Source of the DNA: CAZLBC01 sp964557575
GTDB taxonomy: Bacteria > Planctomycetota > Phycisphaerae > SM23-33
DNA length: 64,000 bases
Direction: 5' to 3'
Assembly (NCBI GenBank): GCA_964557575.1
Contig: CAZLBC010000002.1
Coordinates: 1-64,000, forward strand
Position numbers and translations under genes: made by a program. The notes beneath the pieces are model-generated. The model did no database searches, was not told where the DNA came from, and saw only the letters and a program-made list of their open reading frames with translations. Positions 58,467 through 64,000 of the stretch are shown here, one piece after another (positions within the stretch are counted from its first letter, which is position 1; each line of letters begins with the position of its first letter).

Positions 58467-59744
58467 TTACTCGCTGGTGTCGCCATCGGAGACGGCGTCG
58501 GTAAATGCGCCCAGCCGCGCCGACCAGAGGGACCATTCCTTGTGTATGAGGTCCAGGAGCGTTTTCCACTCGCCATGATCGACGCTCCGGGCCTTCTTTT
58601 CGCCGGCGAGGGTTGTTCGGTACAGCGCCTCGAGGCGGTCGGCGCACCGTTCGGCGTCGAACCGCTCGGCGGTGGCCGCGGCGTTATCGCAGAGGGTGTT
58701 GTACGCCTCCCGGTCGCTGTCCATGATTGAACACAGGGCGTCCGCGAAGGCGTCCGGGTCCTGCCGGGAAAGCAGCCTGCCGTTTTCCCCGTCGGTTACC
58801 ACTTCGCGGATCCCCGGGGCGTCGAGGGCCACGACCGGGATCCCGGCCGCCATGGCTTCGGCCACCACCATGCCCTGCGTTTCCGACAGGGAGGAGAATG
58901 CGAAGACGTCCATCATGCGGTAGGCGTCCGCCAGTTCGCCGCCGGTCAGTTTCCCGGCGGCGATGAAGCGGTCCGCCACTCCCTCGTCGCGCATGATCGC
59001 AGCCATGGCGGCCCCGGCCGGCCCCTTGCCGACAACGACAAAGCGGGCGGCGTCCCGTTCCTGCAGGACGGCGGCGACGGCCTCGGCAAGAAAGGCGAGA
59101 TTCTTTTCGGGGGCGAGCCGCCCCACGTGGCCTATGACGAACGCTTCGTCCGGTATCCCGAACCGGTCGCGCGCGCGGGCCGGATCGCCGCCGGCGAACC
59201 GGTCGCGGTCCACGCCGGTCGGCAGGACGTCCACGGGTGTCGTCACCCCCCGGTCCCGGATGATGTCCCGGACGCTCTCGCTCGGCGCGATCACCCGGTC
59301 GCACAGGTTGGCGTACACCGTGGCCTGCCGCTTGACGAACTTCCGTATGCCCGGCATCTCCAGGGGCACGTAGTGGGTGAAATGCTCGTACATCGTGTGA
59401 TGGGTAAACACGAGGGGAATGGCCCAAGCGGTCGCCAGGCGGAGGGCGGTGTCGCCGACCAGGTAGGGGTGGTGGGAATGCAGCAGGTCGGGGCGGAACT
59501 GCTGCAGGCGGCTCCTGAGCCCCACGGAGGCGGGCACGGCCATGGAAAAATCGCTCCCGTTGAAACGCTGTATGGCCGCTATCCGCACCACCTCCGGGGT
59601 GTCGGCGGTCTCGCCGGCGTACTCCGGGGCCGCCACCAGGACCCGGTGGCCGCGCGCCCGCATCGCCGCGGCGAAGCCGTGGACCGAGTTCGCCACCCCG
59701 CCCACCTGGGGCAGGTAGGTGTTGGTGAACATGGCGATATTCAT
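58467..59744 (-). CDS. GT4-family glycosyltransferase
   Basis: 425 residues from the ATG at 59744. GT-B fold: N-terminal FTNTYLPQVGGVANSVHGFA, HSHHPYLVGDTAL, HHTMYEHFTHYVP; C-terminal VGRLAPEKNLAFL and SSLSETQGMVVAEAMAAGIP with the E-x7-E donor motif. Similar to retaining glucosyl/mannosyl transferases of the DgdA/PimB type acting on lipid acceptors. It starts beside the stop of the upstream glycosidase-like gene, so the two are co-transcribed. Confidence 0.9.
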   Translation of the reverse strand: MNIAMFTNTYLPQVGGVANSVHGFAAAMRARGHRVLVAAPEYAGETADTPEVVRIAAIQRFNGSDFSMAVPASVGLRSRLQQFRPDLLHSHHPYLVGDTALRLATAWAIPLVFTHHTMYEHFTHYVPLEMPGIRKFVKRQATVYANLCDRVIAPSESVRDIIRDRGVTTPVDVLPTGVDRDRFAGGDPARARDRFGIPDEAFVIGHVGRLAPEKNLAFLAEAVAAVLQERDAARFVVVGKGPAGAAMAAIMRDEGVADRFIAAGKLTGGELADAYRMMDVFAFSSLSETQGMVVAEAMAAGIPVVALDAPGIREVVTDGENGRLLSRQDPDAFADALCSIMDSDREAYNTLCDNAAATAERFDAERCADRLEALYRTTLAGEKKARSVDHGEWKTLLDLIHKEWSLWSARLGAFTDAVSDGDTSE

Positions 59745-59752
59745 TGCGGCCT

Positions 59753-62041
59753 TCATGTCCATGATCCGGGTACGGGGATGTCGATACGCGATACGCCGGG
59801 GTCGACCGTCACCGGATCGGCGCCCGGTATGCCGATACGCAGCGGGGGGGCGGCGCCGTGCCAGTCCGCCTCCCAGGATACCGCGATTTTAGCGGCATTC
59901 CTGGATATGTGGAGGGTCATTTTTCCGTGTTTCGTCCACGCGGGGCCGAAGGCGATGTCCCCGCCGGCCGGCAGCCACCCCGGCGTGAGGCCGGAACAGA
60001 GCAGCAGGCAATCGCCCTCCGTGCGCATAAGCATATTCGCGGTGATCAGGACCCATTCGGCGGACGCCCACATGTGCTGGCCGTCTCCCATGCACCCGCC
60101 GCCCGTGGCGGGGTGGACGGCTTCCGGCCACTGTCCCGTGGGACTCGCCAGGGCGGCCGCGGCGCCGAGGGGTTCTTCGAAACCGGCTAGCCCCTCCCTG
60201 AGCATGGCCTGGGCGATCTGCAGGGTGAGGTAGGCATTGAGCCCGGAGTGAATCATGTCCTGGAAGAATGCGCCGTCGATGCAGCACTGTTCGCGCAGCC
60301 GGCGGATAGTGCACACGAGATCGTCTCTGCCGGGAGGGTACAGCCCCAGGGGGTAGGACGCCGCGATCGAGCCGATCGCGCCCGCGTCCATCCGGCGGTA
60401 GGGGGAGGCGGGGATGCAGCCCGTCTTTCGGTAACAGGCGGATCCCCGAATGCTCCGCTCGATGCGCTCCCGCATCTCCGCGGCCCCCGCGGCGAACAAC
60501 TGCTCGTGTTCGCCGTCGCCCCAGGCGCGGCAGGTCGCCGCCGCCGCCTCCAGGCCCGCCACGGCCCAGAAGTCGTCCCAGTAGTAGAAGTCGTTGTTGC
60601 CGAGGTGCTCCGCGCTGAACCCCGCGGGCAGCAGGCCGTGATGCAGCGTTTTCGGCGCCCGGCACCGTTTCCTGAGTATCCACGTGCCCCCCTTGATCAC
60701 GGCGGTCCTGAATCCGTCGGGCAGCCCGGCGCCGGTGATCAGGCGATACTGGTTCAGCAGCCAGAGGACCTGGCCGTTGGAGTCCCACTCACCTTCCTGG
60801 GAGTGAAAGTACCCGTCGATGTTCTGCCGCCCGGGAAACCGCGCCACCGCCGCCCCGACCCGCTCGTGGAGGCCGATCCTGAGCATGGCGTACAGGATGT
60901 ACGCGGCGTCGCGAAACCAGAACCGCTTGTAGGTGTAGGGCCCGGGGTACACGTCCCGGGGGCAGTGGAGTATCAGCGACCGCACCGCGGCCCGGTAGAG
61001 GAACCCGAGCTGTTCGTCGGCGATATCCAGCGTGCAGCCGCCCGCCGCGGCGGACTCCCAGGTGCCGGGGCGGCCGGCGGGCAGGAGCGGTTTGGCGGAC
61101 CGGTCGCCGCGGAGGGGGACGGCGAGGCGCACCCGCGCGGGTTCGCCGCGCGGGATCCGGAACAGGGCCAGGGCCGTGGCCATGCCCGCCCGGCAGCGGG
61201 TCCGGTCCGCGGGCGGGCGGGACTGCCATTCCGTGACCGCGTCCCCGTCCTCGTACGCCGCGGCGACGTGCCGGTCGGGGAGCCGGTCGAAAAGCACCCT
61301 TCCCGCCCCGTCCACCACCCAGCAGCGCCGATCACGGTCCAGCTCGATCGCGTGGACGAAACTCACCCCTTCCGGGTTGAACGGCCGCAGGGATACCGCC
61401 AGCCAGCAGTCCCCGGGTCCCGACGCCTCGCAGGAGAGGATGCAGCGGGGCCGGCCACCGTCGCTTACCACCCAGGCCTCCGCCGTCAGTCCGGTGTCGC
61501 CGCCGTCGGTTTCGGTCCGTACCGCCAGGCGGCCGGGTTCGATCAGCAGCGATTGGCGCGACCGGTCCGACCGGGAGGGGAGCAGTGATTCGCCCTGCTC
61601 GGCGAGGACCATCGCGTCGAGCGACCAGGCGTCCCAGAAGGGCGTCAGCAGGCCCCGCGGATCGACGATGGGCAGGGCGGTGCAGCCGGGGATCCCCACC
61701 GCGGTCCAGTTCCGGTTGGTGAGGTTGACGTGCGTTATGGAAAAGGCCCGCGGGAGGAAAGCGGTATCCGCGGGATCGAACTGCCGCCGGACCCAGTAGG
61801 GCCAGATCCAGTCGAGGTTGCCCTGGATGACCTTGCGGTTTATCAGGCCCCGGGCGTGAAAGAGCGCCCCGGCCCGCAGCAGTTCCATCGGTTCGGTCAC
61901 CTCCGAAGGCTTGGCGAACCGCTTCAGGGCTCCCAGGATCGCGATGGGATCCAGAAACCCGTGCGACCGGGCGAGGTAGCGAATCAGCGCCTTCCAGGGA
62001 AACCAGGAGGCGATCAGGCTTCGTCCGCGTTTCTGCGCCAC
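59753..62041 (-). CDS. Six-hairpin glycosidase-like protein
   Basis: 762 residues from GTG 62041, with AAAGGACG upstream. The C-terminal half shows the (alpha/alpha)6-barrel style of amylo-alpha-1,6-glucosidase/GH-type enzymes: KRFWFRDAAYILYAMLRIGL, YFHSQEGEWDSNGQVLWLL, NDFYYWDDFWAVAGLEAA, and GQWPEAVHPATGGGCMGDGQHMWASAEW. The Asp/Glu residues in these blocks are candidate catalytic acids. The N-terminal half is beta-rich. No signal peptide, so cytosolic. It may trim a glucan or glucoside linked to the GT4 product; substrate not assignable. Confidence 0.75.
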   Translation of the reverse strand: MAQKRGRSLIASWFPWKALIRYLARSHGFLDPIAILGALKRFAKPSEVTEPMELLRAGALFHARGLINRKVIQGNLDWIWPYWVRRQFDPADTAFLPRAFSITHVNLTNRNWTAVGIPGCTALPIVDPRGLLTPFWDAWSLDAMVLAEQGESLLPSRSDRSRQSLLIEPGRLAVRTETDGGDTGLTAEAWVVSDGGRPRCILSCEASGPGDCWLAVSLRPFNPEGVSFVHAIELDRDRRCWVVDGAGRVLFDRLPDRHVAAAYEDGDAVTEWQSRPPADRTRCRAGMATALALFRIPRGEPARVRLAVPLRGDRSAKPLLPAGRPGTWESAAAGGCTLDIADEQLGFLYRAAVRSLILHCPRDVYPGPYTYKRFWFRDAAYILYAMLRIGLHERVGAAVARFPGRQNIDGYFHSQEGEWDSNGQVLWLLNQYRLITGAGLPDGFRTAVIKGGTWILRKRCRAPKTLHHGLLPAGFSAEHLGNNDFYYWDDFWAVAGLEAAAATCRAWGDGEHEQLFAAGAAEMRERIERSIRGSACYRKTGCIPASPYRRMDAGAIGSIAASYPLGLYPPGRDDLVCTIRRLREQCCIDGAFFQDMIHSGLNAYLTLQIAQAMLREGLAGFEEPLGAAAALASPTGQWPEAVHPATGGGCMGDGQHMWASAEWVLITANMLMRTEGDCLLLCSGLTPGWLPAGGDIAFGPAWTKHGKMTLHISRNAAKIAVSWEADWHGAAPPLRIGIPGADPVTVDPGVSRIDIPVPGSWT

Positions 62042-62328
62042 TGCCGTCCGTCCTTTCCGCGGCGGTACGTGTTGCCGCGCCGACATCGCGGTACCGTGCG
62101 TGTATAGTATTCTATGCGGATCACCCTTGATTCCCGGTTCTTTTTCGAAATCGGCCGGTACGGCGGCGAGGATTTCCGCCGCGCGGCGCCTGCGACACCC
62201 CGTCATTCTCGACGGAAACGCCGGACGCGACGGGCACGTATCCCACGGGCCGTGGTAATCTGTCCCAGCTCAGAAGGGGCTGAGTGCCCGATTGATACTG
62301 CGGCGCGGCGCGGTACAAGAAAACGATC

Positions 62329-62612
62329 ATGAATGCAACACGCACAAGCGGGAAAAAAAGGTCAGGTTCACGTTCCCCGCGCCGCCGGAGCGGGACGTCG
62401 GCGTTGCGGGGACCTTCAACGATTGGCAGCCGGAAACGGCCGCCATGGCCTACCGGTCGGAAGAGGACGTTCACGAGGTGCGTCTGCCGCTCGATCGCGG
62501 CGGCCGGTACGAGTACACGTTCGTGGTGGACGGCCGGTGGTGCATCGACCCGGAGTGCGACGAGGTGTCCGCCAACGCCTTCGGGTCCCTCAACGGCGTG
62601 ATCCGCACCTGA
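62329..62612 (+). CDS. CBM48/AMPK-type glycogen-binding domain protein (frame question at an A7 run)
   Basis: A free-standing glycogen-binding module: VRFTFPAPPERDVGVAGTFN, DVHEVRLPLDRGGRYEYTFV, VDGRWCIDPE and SANAFGSLNGVIRT. The natural start ATG (62329) and its first 10 codons are one base out of frame with the domain. They would join correctly if the run of seven A at 62353-62359 had eight (KKKVRFTF). As the sequence stands only a TTG at 62292 opens the frame. A homopolymer error, slippage, or a 1-bp mutation are all possible. Confidence 0.7.
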
Positions 62613-62727
62613 GCGGGATGTCGCCGCCGCGGCCGGTCGCCCGTTCCCGGCGCCTGCGGTTACCGCTTTTATTCGGGGTGGGATCGTCCTATCATAGGGG
62701 ACAACGAGGGGGGACGAGGAGAAGGAC

Positions 62728-64000
62728 ATGCACACCGCCACTGCCGGAATCGTCGCTGTGTTTTCCGCCCCTCCGCGAATGCGGTGCATCGCCCTGTGTG
62801 CGCTCATCGCCGCCGCGGCCGCCTGTCCCGCCGGGGACGGGCCCCGGACGAAAAAACTCATAGCCACCGGCTGGGACCATCCCGACAGCGCCCGGCTGCG
62901 GGAGCACCGCGCGGCGATGGAGAAGCGGCCCTTCGACGGCGTGGTGATCCAGTTGACCGGCGACGCCGGGGACGGGAAGCGGTGCCGGCTGCGGGCCGCC
63001 TTCGCGGACCGGCGGTGGGAGCAGGAGTGGTTTCGCCCCTGTGTCGAGAATCTCAGAAAGTGCCGGTTCGAGCAATTCACGGACAACTTCGTGACCGTCG
63101 GCGCAAATCCCGGAAACGTCGACTGGTTCGACGAAGACGGGTGGGCCAACATCGTCGAGCACTGGCGGATCGCCGCGTGGATCGCCAGCGCGGCCGGCTG
63201 CCGGGGGATCCTCTTCGACCCCGAGCCCTACACCCCGCCCCACGCGCAGTTCAGGTACGGGGCCCAGCCCGGCCGCGCGACGCGCGACTTCGCGGCGTAC
63301 CGCCGGCAGGCCCGGCGGCGGGGCCGCGCGGTCATGCGGGCCGTCGCCGGGGAATATCCCGGGATGACGCTCTTCTGCTACTTCATGAACAGCGTCAACG
63401 CCCGGGCCGCCGGGCGCGACGATCCCGTCCCCGTCCTCAGGGCCGCCGGGTATGGTCTGCTGCCGGCGTTTATCGACGGGTGGCTCGACGAGTTGCCGGC
63501 GAAGATGACGCTGGTCGACGGTTGCGAGAGCGCCTACCGGTACAATTCGGCCACCGAGTACCTCGAGGCCTTCGCCCTGATCAAGGGCGCGTGCCGGCGG
63601 CTGGTCTCGCCGGAGAACCGGTCGAAATACGGGGCGCAGGTCCAGGCGGCCTACGGGATCTACCTGGACGCCTACTGGAACCCGAAGGACTCGGAGTGGG
63701 GCACCTGGTACATCGACGGGAAGGGGGAATCGCGGGTGACGCGGCTGCGAAAGAATCTCGCCACCGCCCTCCGGCTCGCCGACGAGTACGTCTGGGTATA
63801 CGGCGAGAAGTACCGGTGGTGGCCGACCCCCAACGGCCGGGTGCGGAAAGAAACCTGGCCGGAGGCCCTGCCGGGCTGCGAGAAGGTGCTGCGTTTCTGC
63901 GTCGACCCCGACGGCAGCGCCCGCGCGGCCGTCGCGGCGGGCGCGGAGAACCTGGCGCGTAACGGCAGTTTCGACGACGCGGCTGACGGAAAGGCGCCGG
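62728..64000 (+). CDS. Secreted glycosidase-like lipoprotein (cut by window end)
   Basis: 424 codons to the window end without a stop; GAGGAGAAGGAC precedes the ATG. Signal peptide with ALCALIAAAAAC, whose Cys could be lipidated. The body (LIATGWDHPDSARLREHRAA, GILFDPEPYTP, FIDGWLDELPAKMTLVDGCE, YLDAYWNPKDSEWGTWYIDG, DEYVWVYGEKYRWW) resembles a TIM-barrel polysaccharide-acting domain. After it, ARNGSFDDAADG begins what looks like a carbohydrate-binding module. Catalytic residues not assigned. A common type of secreted protein in PVC bacteria. Confidence 0.7.
   Translation, partial: MHTATAGIVAVFSAPPRMRCIALCALIAAAAACPAGDGPRTKKLIATGWDHPDSARLREHRAAMEKRPFDGVVIQLTGDAGDGKRCRLRAAFADRRWEQEWFRPCVENLRKCRFEQFTDNFVTVGANPGNVDWFDEDGWANIVEHWRIAAWIASAAGCRGILFDPEPYTPPHAQFRYGAQPGRATRDFAAYRRQARRRGRAVMRAVAGEYPGMTLFCYFMNSVNARAAGRDDPVPVLRAAGYGLLPAFIDGWLDELPAKMTLVDGCESAYRYNSATEYLEAFALIKGACRRLVSPENRSKYGAQVQAAYGIYLDAYWNPKDSEWGTWYIDGKGESRVTRLRKNLATALRLADEYVWVYGEKYRWWPTPNGRVRKETWPEALPGCEKVLRFCVDPDGSARAAVAAGAENLARNGSFDDAADGKAP

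Noticed and set aside
57460..58647. A 395-codon minus-strand frame opposite the sigma factor
   Set aside because: Antisense shadow; the sigma region 2 and region 4 motifs are clear on the plus strand.

Overview
The window is high-GC, gene-dense bacterial DNA with one assembly gap (100 N at 21605-21704). Several features point to the PVC superphylum or a neighbouring planktonic/sediment lineage. These are secreted PQQ-type beta-propellers fused to a methyltransferase-like domain, pseudopilins with LamG-like domains, an Nqr sodium pump, a nickel superoxide dismutase, and a secreted glycosidase-like lipoprotein. Planctomycetota, Kiritimatiellota or Lentisphaerota are all possible. This placement is an inference from gene content; no rRNA or tRNA gene was seen.

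Layout. 0.2-6.2 kb: a secreted beta-propeller, then a minus-strand operon HIT hydrolase-dgt-nagA. 6.3-11.4 kb: etfB-etfA-acyl-CoA dehydrogenase and a permease-like protein behind a good sigma70-type promoter. 11.4-14.9 kb: a minus-strand operon of two LamG pseudopilins, a membrane protein and a third, internally deleted pseudopilin. 15.0-16.2 kb: remnants of hemerythrin and phosphoribosyltransferase genes, then HPr. 16.2-21.4 kb: nqrBCDEF without nqrA, preceded by a pterin dehydratase. 21.5-26.5 kb: Ni-SOD, redoxin, a superoxide reductase fragment, otsB and lon. 27-35 kb: metallophosphoesterase-cardiolipin synthase, PEBP, UPF0182, pncA-pncB. 35.5-39.9 kb: polX-ligA and an HPF/cold-shock fusion. 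39.9-48.1 kb: antiporter, BON fragment, site-2 protease, SpoIIAA-like protein, hybrid kinase, amrS, hsp20 and a LuxR-type regulator. 48.2-51.2 kb: class II ribonucleotide reductase, a one-spacer CRISPR remnant and a DHH phosphoesterase. 51.5-57.1 kb: broken fpg, CBS protein, regulator, unknown membrane protein, HtrA and a broken BON lipoprotein. 57.5-64 kb: sigma factor, glycosyltransferase, glycosidase-like protein, CBM48 protein and a secreted protein cut by the window end.

Two patterns go beyond ordinary annotation. First, a two-block element with fixed spacing (about GGYTAAGG, 20 nt, GGRWAW) lies upstream of lon, htrA, hsp20, the site-2 protease, a response regulator, the DHH gene, UPF0182, the hemerythrin, fpg and the metallophosphoesterase, pointing in the direction of each gene. 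It looks like the promoter of a general-stress regulon and resembles sigmaB-type promoters. Second, at least six genes are broken by internal deletions or truncations (pseudopilin, hemerythrin, phosphoribosyltransferase, superoxide reductase, Fpg, two BON proteins). Either the region is decaying or the assembly has false joins; an exact 55-bp duplication on both sides of the N gap shows that at least one join is an assembly artefact.

Themes: oxidative and envelope stress (Ni-SOD, SOR remnant, HtrA, Lon, Hsp20, S2P), sodium/electron bioenergetics (Nqr, Etf), NAD salvage and DNA repair (PncAB, PolX, LigA, Fpg), and alpha-glucan/trehalose-related carbohydrate chemistry.
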